Assembly: GCA_031384695.1 (NCBI GenBank)
Contig: JANNAV010000297.1
Span: 1-5,447, forward strand
Direction: 5' to 3'
From: JANNAV01 sp031384695
Lineage (GTDB): Bacteria; Pseudomonadota; Alphaproteobacteria; Rhodobacterales; Rhodobacteraceae
DNA: 5,447 bases
Of this stretch, positions 1 through 5,374 are shown piece by piece; the first letter of the stretch is position 1; the number at the start of each line of letters is the position of its first letter. A program made the position numbers and the translations under genes. The notes beneath the pieces are model-generated. The model saw nothing but the letters and a program-made list of their open reading frames with translations, ran no database searches and was not told the DNA's origin.

Positions 1-555
1 GTGGCGGAGCGGATCGAGGTGATGGCGCCGCATCCGTTGGCGCGGTTGCGGCTGCGGGATGTGCATCTGCCGGAAAGCGCGTTGATCGGGGTGGCGGGCG
101 AGGGGTTCAAGGTGGCGATGGCGGTGCTGGATGTGTTTCGCGCCACGGTGGGGGCAGCGGCGCTTGGCTTTGCGCGCCGCGCGTTGGCGGAGGCGGTGCT
201 GCGGGTGAAAACCCGGCGGATCGGTGGGGCTCCGCTTGCGGAAATGCAGATGGTTCAAGGGCATATCGCGGATATGGCGCTGGATATTGATGCCGCGGCC
301 TTGCTGATTTACCGGGCGGCCTGGACCAAGGACATGGGGGCCGCGCGGATTTCGCGCGAGGCGGCGATGGCAAAGCTGCATGCGACCGAAGCCGCCCAAC
401 GGGTGATTGATATGGCGGTGCAGCTGCATGGCGGCGACGGGGTGCGGACTGGCTTTGCGGTAGAGCATCTTTACCGTGAAATCAGAGCCTTGCGGATTTA
501 CGAAGGGGCATCGGACGTGCAGCGGATCATCATCGCGCGGAGTGTTCTGGCATGA
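1..555 (+). CDS. Acyl-CoA dehydrogenase, C-terminal part (5'-truncated by window edge)
   Basis: Flavin-dependent acyl-CoA dehydrogenases oxidise an acyl-CoA to the 2,3-enoyl-CoA and pass electrons to ETF. The visible 184 residues cover the end of the beta domain and the whole C-terminal helical domain. The family pattern is clear: a GEGFKVAM segment near residues 33-40, an LAEMQMVQGHIADMALDI-like helix near 79-96, an AAMAKLHATEAAQRV helix, HGGDGV at 143-148, and IYEGASDVQ near 166-174. E168 sits where medium-chain enzymes carry the catalytic base. Family members have about 380 residues, so roughly half is missing; the GTG at position 1 is just an in-frame codon, not the start. The stop TGA overlaps the ATG of the thioesterase gene (ATGA), implying translational coupling. 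Its location in an aryl-CoA operon suggests a cyclic or ring-opened CoA thioester as substrate. The family is certain; the substrate is inferred. Confidence 0.93.
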   Translation: MAERIEVMAPHPLARLRLRDVHLPESALIGVAGEGFKVAMAVLDVFRATVGAAALGFARRALAEAVLRVKTRRIGGAPLAEMQMVQGHIADMALDIDAAALLIYRAAWTKDMGAARISREAAMAKLHATEAAQRVIDMAVQLHGGDGVRTGFAVEHLYREIRALRIYEGASDVQRIIIARSVLA

Positions 556-959
556 TTTACCGGCGGCAGATTCAGGTGGAGTTCAACCACTGCGACCCGG
601 CGGGGATCGTGTTTTATCCGCGTTACTTCGAGATGACCAATTCGGTGGTGGAAAATTTCTTCGGGGCGGGGCTTGGCTATTCTTATGCGCGGATGATGGC
701 GGAGGCTTCGGGGGTGCCGACCTTGGGGCTTGAGGCGCGGTTTGTGGCACCTTCACGGTTGGGAGATATTCTGGATTTCGGTTTGGAAATCAAGCGGATC
801 GGCGGCACTTCTGTTGGCTTTTCGCTGACCTGTGGCTGTGGCGGGGAGGTGCGGATGACGGTAGCGATGACGCTGGTTTGGGTGGCATCCGGGGGGCGGC
901 CCGCGCCCTGGCCGGAAATTATCCGCGCGCCAATGCAGGCGTTTCTGGAGGCGGAGTGA
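552..959 (+). CDS. Acyl-CoA thioesterase, 4-hydroxybenzoyl-CoA thioesterase (4HBT) hotdog family
   Basis: A 135-residue single-hotdog cytoplasmic protein, normal length for the family. Near the N-terminus it carries the Pseudomonas-type 4HBT signature HCDPAGIVFYPRYFE (residues 13-27); D15 aligns with the catalytic aspartate that hydrolyses aryl- or acyl-CoA thioesters. The central helix (about 28-50) and following strands fit the fold, which works as a dimer or tetramer. The ATG overlaps the preceding stop by four bases, with a GGAG ribosome site at 539-542 nine bases upstream, so this start is well supported. In an operon with an aryl-CoA ligase, a likely job is to hydrolyse dead-end or accumulating CoA thioesters and return CoA. 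It could instead be a dedicated pathway step on the ring-cleavage product. The family is secure from the motif; the specificity is not readable. Confidence 0.92.
   Translation: MIYRRQIQVEFNHCDPAGIVFYPRYFEMTNSVVENFFGAGLGYSYARMMAEASGVPTLGLEARFVAPSRLGDILDFGLEIKRIGGTSVGFSLTCGCGGEVRMTVAMTLVWVASGGRPAPWPEIIRAPMQAFLEAE
953..956 (+). promoter_or_regulatory. Ribosome binding site that sets the RidA-family start
   Basis: GGAG lies five bases before the ATG at 962 and inside the last codons of the thioesterase gene; a second GGAG is at 947-950. It favours 962 over the in-frame ATG at 878, which would overlap the thioesterase gene by 82 bases and add 28 residues with no RidA-like character. Confidence 0.6.
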
Positions 960-961
960 GC

Positions 962-1360
962 ATGGCGCATGAGGTTTTGCATCCCAGGAACTGGAAGCGC
1001 GCGGCAGGCTATGCCAATGGCATCGCGGCCTCGGGGCGGATGGTGTTTACCGGCGGCATTATCGGCTGGAACGCGGATCAGGTGTTTGAAACCGATGATT
1101 TTGCCTTGCAGGCGGCGCAAGTGCTGCGTTCGATTGTCGAGGTGCTGGCCTGTGCCGGGGCGGGGCCGGAGCATCTGGTGCGGCTGACCTGGTATGTGAC
1201 CGACAAGCAGGAATATCTGAGTTCTTTGAAGGACTTGGGGCAGTCTTATAAAGCGATTATCGGGCGGCATTATCCCGCGATGGCGCTGGTGCAGGTGGTG
1301 GCTTTGGTGGAGGACCGGGCCAAGGTTGAGATTGAGGCGACAGCGGTGATACCACTTTGA
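962..1360 (+). CDS. RidA/YjgF/YER057c/UK114-family protein lacking the canonical catalytic arginine
   Basis: A 132-residue protein, the usual length for this trimeric cytoplasmic family. Canonical RidA hydrolyses reactive enamine/imine intermediates. Family features include the GRMVFTGGIIGW strand region (25-36), a long helix near 46-65, the VRLTWYVTD strand (73-81), and the C-terminal block ending KVEIEATAV (121-129), where E123 matches the conserved glutamate (E120 in E. coli RidA). Where canonical members read PARS with the substrate-carboxylate-binding R105, this protein reads PAMA with M107. It therefore probably belongs to a Rid subgroup without standard 2-aminoacrylate deaminase activity. 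The gene starts two bases after the thioesterase stop and ends 12 bases before the CoA ligase, so it is co-transcribed. Azoarcus anthranilate-CoA clusters also encode a RidA-like protein; a role on an amino/imino cyclohexenyl-CoA intermediate is plausible but inferred. Confidence 0.9.
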   Translation: MAHEVLHPRNWKRAAGYANGIAASGRMVFTGGIIGWNADQVFETDDFALQAAQVLRSIVEVLACAGAGPEHLVRLTWYVTDKQEYLSSLKDLGQSYKAIIGRHYPAMALVQVVALVEDRAKVEIEATAVIPL

Positions 1361-1372
1361 GGGGAGAGAGAC

Positions 1373-2992
1373 ATGCTGGGGCCAACGGGGCATAGCGATA
1401 CGTTCAGCCGGGACAGGTTGCCGGGTGTGGTGGACTGGCCGGAGATCAGGCTGGGGCAGTTTGACTACCCGGAGTGGCTGAATGCGGCGGTGGAACTGAC
1501 CGACCGGATGGTGGAGCGGGGGTTCGGCGACAATGTGGCGCTGATCGGCAACGGGCGGCAGCGGACCTATAAGGAGTTGACCGATTGGTCAAACCGGATA
1601 GCGCATGCTTTGGTTGAAGATTACGGTGTAAGGACCGGAAATCGCATCCTTATCCGGTCAGCCAACAATCCGGCGATGGTGGCGTGCTGGTTGGCCGCGA
1701 CCAAGGCGGGGGCGGTGGTGGTGAACACCATGCCGATGCTGCGGGCGGGGGAGTTGGCGCAGATTGTGGACAAGGCGGAAGTGTCGCTGGCGCTGTGCGA
1801 TACGCGGTTGATGGACGAGATCGTAACCTGCGCCAAGGCGTCCAGGTATCTGAAAGTGTTGATAGGTTTTGATGGCACGGCCAATCATGATGCCGAGTTG
1901 GACCGGGTGGCTCTGGGCAAGCCGGTGCGGTTTCAGGCACCAAAAGTGGGGCGCGATGATGTGGCGCTGATCGGGTTTACGTCGGGCACCACGGGTGAGG
2001 CGAAGGGGACGATGCATTTTCACCGCGATTTGTTAATCATTGCCGATGGTTATGCGCGGGAAGTGCTGAGGGTGGTGCCGGAGGATGTTTTTGTCGGCTC
2101 ACCGCCCTTGGCGTTTACCTTTGGCTTGGGGGGGCTCGCGGTGTTTCCGCTGCGATTCGGGGCGGCGGCGGCGCTGTTGGAACAGGCCACACCGGGCAAT
2201 ATGATCGAGCTGATCCAGACCTACAAGGCGACGGTTTGTTTCACGGCACCAACGGCTTACCGGGTGATGTTGAAAGCGATGGCGGAGGGGGCGGACCTGT
2301 CATCCTTGCGGGCAGCGGTGTCGGCGGGCGAGACTTTGCCGGCGCCGGTTTATGAGGAGTGGATGGCCAAGACGGGCAAGCCGATGCTGGACGGAATTGG
2401 GGCCACCGAGATGCTGCATATCTTTCTGACCAACCGGTTTGAAGACCACTCACCGGCCTGCACCGGGCGGCCGGTGACGGGGTATGAGGCGCGGATTGTG
2501 GATGCGGCGGGGGCGGAATTGCCGCGTGGCGAGGTGGGGCGGCTTGCAGTGCGCGGGCCGACCGGGTGCCGCTATCTGTCTGATAACCGGCAGAAAAACT
2601 ATGTACAGAACGGTTGGAACCTGACGGGAGACAGTTTTTGGCAGGATGCGGAGGGGCGGTTTCACTTTGCCGCGCGCAGTGATGATATGATCATTTCGGC
2701 GGGGTATAACATTGCGGGGCCGGAAGTGGAGGCGGCATTGCTTTCGCATGGGGATGTGCTGGAATGCGCGGTGATTGGCGTGGCCGATGTGGACCGGGGG
2801 CAGATTGTTGAGGCGCATGTGGTGCTGGTGGCGGGGCAGTTGGGGGATGAGGCGATGGTTAAGGCATTGCAAAACCACGTAAAAAGCGTGATCGCGCCCT
2901 ACAAGTATCCGCGCCGGGTGGTGTTTGTGGACGCTTTGCCCAAGACGCAAACCGGCAAGATTCAGCGGTTCCGGTTGAAACCGCCTGCCTGA
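1373..2992 (+). CDS. Aryl-CoA ligase, benzoate/2-aminobenzoate-CoA ligase type (ANL superfamily)
   Basis: This enzyme activates an aromatic acid with ATP to the aryl-AMP and then to the aryl-CoA thioester, the entry step of a CoA-dependent aromatic pathway. At 539 residues it has the family length. Visible motifs in order: P-loop FTSGTTGEAKG (202-212); GIGATEMLHIF (from 341), the form typical of benzoate-CoA ligases rather than fatty acyl-CoA ligases; TGD with D420 for ribose binding; hinge-region RSDDMI and AGYNIAGPEVE (443-453); and PKTQTGK with catalytic lysine K529. The start is backed by a GGGGAGAGAG stretch (1361-1370) just upstream, 12 bases after the RidA gene. It is the last gene of the operon; the - strand gene beyond begins its stop codon three bases later. 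Anthranilate is the favoured substrate because of the neighbours, with benzoate, salicylate or another ring acid possible. The family is very secure; the substrate is inferred. Confidence 0.93.
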   Translation: MLGPTGHSDTFSRDRLPGVVDWPEIRLGQFDYPEWLNAAVELTDRMVERGFGDNVALIGNGRQRTYKELTDWSNRIAHALVEDYGVRTGNRILIRSANNPAMVACWLAATKAGAVVVNTMPMLRAGELAQIVDKAEVSLALCDTRLMDEIVTCAKASRYLKVLIGFDGTANHDAELDRVALGKPVRFQAPKVGRDDVALIGFTSGTTGEAKGTMHFHRDLLIIADGYAREVLRVVPEDVFVGSPPLAFTFGLGGLAVFPLRFGAAAALLEQATPGNMIELIQTYKATVCFTAPTAYRVMLKAMAEGADLSSLRAAVSAGETLPAPVYEEWMAKTGKPMLDGIGATEMLHIFLTNRFEDHSPACTGRPVTGYEARIVDAAGAELPRGEVGRLAVRGPTGCRYLSDNRQKNYVQNGWNLTGDSFWQDAEGRFHFAARSDDMIISAGYNIAGPEVEAALLSHGDVLECAVIGVADVDRGQIVEAHVVLVAGQLGDEAMVKALQNHVKSVIAPYKYPRRVVFVDALPKTQTGKIQRFRLKPPA

Positions 2993-3004
2993 TATCAGTG
3001 CAGG
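2984..3004. other. Dyad spanning the two convergent stop codons
   Basis: A perfect 10-bp palindrome CTGATATCAG (2989-2998) holds the ligase TGA (2990-2992) and, on the other strand, the stop of the small ORF (2995-2997). CCTGC (2984-2988) and GCAGG (3000-3004) extend it to an 8-bp stem with an ATAT loop and one bulged T. It may be a weak bidirectional terminator, but no T-tract follows on either strand. Confidence 0.35.
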
Positions 3005-3165
3005 GCGGTGGCGGTTTTGCGGCGGATGGGCCAGCCCGGGCGGGGTTTGGGCTCTGCCACCGGGTTCTGCAAGTATCTGATTTCCAACGCGGCTTCGCGC
3101 AATTTCAGGCGGGCGATGTCGGCGCGGATATCGGCGAGTTCGTGGGGGCAGGTTTGATGGGTCAT
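2995..3165 (-). CDS. Small hypothetical protein, 56 residues, helical
   Basis: I do not recognise a characterised family. Read on the - strand from the ATG at 3163-3165, the product starts MTHQTCPHELADI and ends RRKTATALH. Residues 9-32 (ADIRADIARLKLREAALEIR and flanks) have strong amphipathic helix or coiled-coil character with heptad-like spacing of I, L and A. The tail is basic and proline-rich (PKPRPGWPIRR). Support for coding: C-ending codons (GCC, CGC, ATC) like those of the FAH gene on the same strand, a protein-like composition, and an AAAGG (3173-3177) seven bases before the ATG. It lies 166 bases downstream of the FAH gene and is convergent with the ligase gene, with two bases between the stops. 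H3, C6 and H8 are close enough to suggest metal binding, but only weakly. No signal peptide or membrane segment is visible. Function unknown; it could still be a chance ORF. Confidence 0.6.
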   Translation of the reverse strand: MTHQTCPHELADIRADIARLKLREAALEIRYLQNPVAEPKPRPGWPIRRKTATALH

Positions 3166-3290
3166 CGGGGGGCCTTTGGTGTTGGGGTGGCCTCAGATTG
3201 ACCTTGCAAGGGTTAACGGCGGGTTTCGGTTTGGCGGTGCGGGCAATATTTTTGGCGTATGGCTCGCTGTATGCATCTGGTAAGGCTGCT

Positions 3291-3316
3291 GCCCGATCTG
3301 AATGCCCGGATCGGGC
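3291..3316 (-). terminator. Possible hairpin downstream of the FAH-family gene
   Basis: GCCCGATC (3291-3298) and GATCGGGC (3309-3316) form a perfect 8-bp inverted repeat with a 10-base loop, starting 15 bases after the FAH-family stop codon. A nested GCCCG-GAT-CGGGC hairpin (3304-3316) competes with it. No U-tract follows in the direction of FAH transcription, so it is a weak or factor-assisted terminator at best, or an mRNA 3'-end stabiliser. The rest of the gap to the small gene (3166-3290) contains a 10-bp palindrome CCTTGCAAGG (3202-3211) and no promoter I can defend. Confidence 0.35.
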
Positions 3317-3331
3317 GAAAGGTTGCGGCGG

Positions 3332-4171
3332 TCAGGCGTGGCTCACCTGCTGGCGCTGCTCGCCCAACCCGTCGATGCCGAGGGTCATCACCTCGCCGCC
3401 TTTGAGATAGATCGCCACCGGTTTTTGCCCCATGCCGACGCCGGGGGGGGTGCCGGTGGAGATCACGTCGCCGGGTTGCAGGCTCATGAACTGGCTGACG
3501 TAGGAGACGAGGTGGCGCACGCCGTAAACCATCGTTTTGGTGGAGCCGTTCTGGAAGCGGTGGCCGTCCACTTCGAGCCACATCTTCAGGGCCTGCGGAT
3601 CGGGCACTTCGTCGGCTGTCACCAGCCAGGGGCCGATCGGGCCGAAGGTGTCGCAGCCCTTGCCCTTGTCCCAGGTGCCGGCGCGTTCGAGCTGGAATTC
3701 GCGCTCGGAGACGTCGTTGATCACGCAGTAGCCTGCGACGTGATCCATCGCCTGCGCCTCGGCGATGTAGACGCCGCCTGCGCCGATCACCACGCCCAAC
3801 TCCACCTCCCAATCGGTTTTCTTCGATTTGCGCGGGATCAGCACGGTGTCGTTCGGGCCGATGATGGCGGAGGTGGCCTTCATGAAGATCACCGGCTCTG
3901 GCGGGACGGCCAAATTGCTTTCGGCGGCGTGGTCGGCGTAGTTCAGGCCGATGCAGATGAATTTGCCGACGCTGCCCACGCAAGGCCCGGTGCGGCCCGA
4001 GATCAGCGGCAGCGATTTTGGGTCGATGGTCGCGAGGCGGGCCAGACCCGTGGGGGTGAGTGTCTGGCCTGCGATGTCGGGCACGACACCGGCGAGGCTG
4101 CGGGCGTTACCGTCGGCATCGAGGATGGCGGGGATTTCGGCACCGGGGGCACCTATGCGCAGCAGTTTCAT
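3332..4171 (-). CDS. Fumarylacetoacetate hydrolase family protein, likely 2,4-diketo-3-deoxy-L-rhamnonate/fuconate hydrolase type
   Basis: A 279-residue cytoplasmic, metal-dependent hydrolase/lyase with a short N-terminal domain (about 1-65) and the FAH catalytic domain (about 70-275). Visible active-site features: GLNYADHAAE with catalytic-type H81 and E84; the metal ligands E122 and E124 in WEVELG, with D153 in NDVSERE; K171 in the DKGKG segment; and the GTPPGVG loop (240-246). The opening MKLLRIG and the TWDKGKGCDTFGPIGPWLVT block closely resemble, from memory, 2,4-diketo-3-deoxy-L-rhamnonate hydrolase of Sphingomonas; databases often label such proteins ureidoglycolate lyase. The start at 4171 has a strong AAAGGAG six bases upstream; the reading frame stays open to 4450 but would then run into the divergent gene. 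The aryl-CoA operon is on the other strand, so a direct pathway link is doubtful. The family is certain; the substrate is moderate. Confidence 0.92.
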   Translation of the reverse strand: MKLLRIGAPGAEIPAILDADGNARSLAGVVPDIAGQTLTPTGLARLATIDPKSLPLISGRTGPCVGSVGKFICIGLNYADHAAESNLAVPPEPVIFMKATSAIIGPNDTVLIPRKSKKTDWEVELGVVIGAGGVYIAEAQAMDHVAGYCVINDVSEREFQLERAGTWDKGKGCDTFGPIGPWLVTADEVPDPQALKMWLEVDGHRFQNGSTKTMVYGVRHLVSYVSQFMSLQPGDVISTGTPPGVGMGQKPVAIYLKGGEVMTLGIDGLGEQRQQVSHA

Positions 4172-4177
4172 TCGCGT

Positions 4178-4184
4178 CTCCTTT
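4178..4184 (-). promoter_or_regulatory. Strong ribosome binding site of the FAH-family gene
   Basis: On the - strand AAAGGAG lies six bases before the ATG at 4169-4171. It decides for the 279-residue protein whose N-terminus matches the family (MKLLRIG), against upstream in-frame starts. Confidence 0.75.
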
Positions 4185-4244
4185 GAGCGGTTGCGGGCAG
4201 GGAAGCCTTTGGGGCCGGAATTGGCAAGGGGGCAAGCGCGCTGA

Positions 4245-4262
4245 ATGCAAAAACACTTGCAT
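4245..4262. promoter_or_regulatory. Perfect dyad ATGCAA-N6-TTGCAT in the divergent intergenic region (candidate operator)
   Basis: Two perfect 6-bp half-sites, 4245-4250 and 4257-4262, are separated by the A-rich spacer AAACAC. They lie 74 bases from the FAH-family start and 69 bases from the membrane-protein start, in the only region between divergent genes in this window. Each half-site also supplies a TTGCAT hexamer on one strand that could act as a -35 element, but I find no convincing -10 at the right spacing on either strand. A dimeric regulator site is a reasonable reading; the regulator cannot be named. Confidence 0.4.
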
Positions 4263-4319
4263 GCGGGGCGCGATGGGGAAAGGCTGTGTTCTATTGATGC
4301 GCCGGTATGGCGCGGTTTT

Positions 4320-4323
4320 GGAG
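4320..4323 (+). promoter_or_regulatory. Ribosome binding site that sets the membrane-protein start
   Basis: GGAG lies eight bases before the ATG at 4332. The frame is open to an ATG at 4245, but that start overlaps the dyad and would add 29 non-hydrophobic residues without membrane-protein character. Confidence 0.6.
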
Positions 4324-4331
4324 CAGCATTG

Positions 4332-5291
4332 ATGTGGGATTTCTCGGTATCGCAGGCCTTGGGCCTGATGCGGCAGACCGCACCTTTCGTGATTTTCCGG
4401 ATGATCGTGTATTTCTCGATCTCGGCGGCGCTGGTGGTTCTGACCGGCACCGGGGCGGGGGTTGGCTACGGCATCGGCGGCTTTGGCGATGAGGAGTTTC
4501 GCGCCAGCACCACCTTCTGGGGTGGCATCGTAGGCTTTGGCGGCACGGCGGGGGTGGTGTTTTTCCTGCGCGACTATGTGCTGTATATCGTCAAGGCGGG
4601 GCATATCGCGGTGATGGTGGAACTGATGCAGGGCGGTGTGATCCCCGAGGGGCGGGGGCAGATAGATTATGCCAGCGGCGTGGTGAAGGCGCGGTTTGGC
4701 GAGGCGTCGGCGCTGTTTGTGCTGGACCGGCTGATCAAGGGGGTGGTGGCGGCAGTGACGGGGCTGGCGCAGGGCATTCTGATGATCCTGCCCATTCCGG
4801 GCCTGGACAAGATCATGGGGCTGGTGCGGGCCTATCTGCGGGTGGCGGTGGGGCTGGTGGATGAGGTGATCCTTGGCCATGCGGTGCGGACCAACGCCGC
4901 GAACCCGTGGGACAGCGCGCGCGAAGCTTTGGTGCTTTATGCGCAGAACGCCAAGCCGATGCTGGTGAATGCGGCCTGGGTCACGTTGATTGTCTATGGG
5001 CTGTCGTTCATCGTGTTCCTGCTGATGCTGGCCCCGGCGGCGGCGGTGGTGTATCTGTTGCCGGGGGCCTGGAGTGCGGGGGGGCTGGTGTTCGCGCTGA
5101 TATTCGCATGGGCGGTGAAGGCGGCGCTGATCGAGCCTTTTGCCATCGCCTGCAGGTTGCAGGTGTTTTTCAAGGTGACGGCGGGGCAGACCCCGAACCC
5201 GGAGTGGGAGGCCAGGCTGAACGCGGCCTCGGCCAAATTCAAGACCTTGGGCGAGCGGGCGCTGGCCTGGGGTGCGGGGAAGGTTGCCTAA
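4332..5291 (+). CDS. Polytopic inner-membrane protein of unknown function
   Basis: A 319-residue hydrophobic protein that I cannot place in a characterised family. Hydrophobic segments lie at about 17-48, 62-79, 82-98, 135-155, 213-243 and 247-275, suggesting five or six membrane spans. An intervening soluble or amphipathic stretch (156-212) contains LVRAYLRVAVGLVDEVILGH. There is no cleavable signal peptide. A charged tail (281-319) includes TPNPEWEARL and a short basic helix, probably cytoplasmic. Basic R14 and R23 flank the first span. The GYGIGGFG region (45-52) and the EPFAIACRLQVFFKVT stretch (268-283) look like conserved family blocks. The layout of an amphipathic block before a pair of C-terminal spans vaguely recalls choline-transporter-like proteins, but this is too weak for assignment. 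It is transcribed away from the FAH-family gene across a 160-base shared control region. G-ending codons match the aryl-CoA operon. Confidence 0.85.
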   Translation: MWDFSVSQALGLMRQTAPFVIFRMIVYFSISAALVVLTGTGAGVGYGIGGFGDEEFRASTTFWGGIVGFGGTAGVVFFLRDYVLYIVKAGHIAVMVELMQGGVIPEGRGQIDYASGVVKARFGEASALFVLDRLIKGVVAAVTGLAQGILMILPIPGLDKIMGLVRAYLRVAVGLVDEVILGHAVRTNAANPWDSAREALVLYAQNAKPMLVNAAWVTLIVYGLSFIVFLLMLAPAAAVVYLLPGAWSAGGLVFALIFAWAVKAALIEPFAIACRLQVFFKVTAGQTPNPEWEARLNAASAKFKTLGERALAWGAGKVA

Positions 5292-5294
5292 AGC

Positions 5295-5331
5295 GGATTT
5301 CCTTCAATCTGATTCAGATTGAAGGAAATCC
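5295..5331. repeat. Perfect 17-bp inverted repeat with 3-base loop (possible terminator or dispersed palindrome)
   Basis: GGATTTCCTTCAATCTG (5295-5311) and its exact reverse complement (5315-5331) flank the loop ATT. The hairpin begins three bases after the membrane-protein stop codon, a typical terminator position, but no T-tract follows on either strand. The stem is AT-rich compared with its high-GC surroundings, so it does not look like local base composition. Dispersed intergenic palindromes of this kind are common in alphaproteobacterial genomes; whether this one recurs cannot be seen from a single copy. Confidence 0.75.
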
Positions 5332-5374
5332 AAGACAAGATCAGCCTGGGAATGTTGCGTGTTGCGGACAAAAC

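Noticed and set aside
878..961. Upstream in-frame ATG extending the RidA-family protein by 28 residues
   Set aside because: It would overlap the thioesterase gene by 82 bases; the ATG at 962 has GGAG five bases upstream and gives the normal RidA length.
683..1393. 236-codon - strand ORF across the thioesterase and RidA genes
   Set aside because: It is an Arg/Pro/His-rich shadow of two well-supported + strand genes; high-GC DNA makes such open frames common.
2998..3410. Two small + strand ORFs (2998-3201 and 3198-3410)
   Set aside because: Both have low-complexity or mixed composition without motifs or ribosome sites. The first is antisense to the more convincing small - strand gene and the second runs into the FAH-family gene.
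3302..4186. 294-codon + strand ORF opposite the FAH-family gene
   Set aside because: Its His/Ala/Asp/Gly-rich translation has no family motifs, and the opposite strand carries a clear FAH enzyme with active-site residues and a strong ribosome site.
4221..4262. Sigma-70 promoter in the divergent region using TTGGCA or TTGCAT as -35
   Set aside because: No -10-like hexamer lies at 16-18 bases spacing on either strand, so I do not call a promoter.
4245..4331. Upstream in-frame ATG extending the membrane protein by 29 residues
   Set aside because: The extension is non-hydrophobic and starts inside the candidate operator; the ATG at 4332 has a well-spaced GGAG.
4172..4450. N-terminal extension of the FAH-family reading frame
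   Set aside because: The extra residues do not match the family and overlap the divergent gene; AAAGGAG precedes the ATG at 4171.
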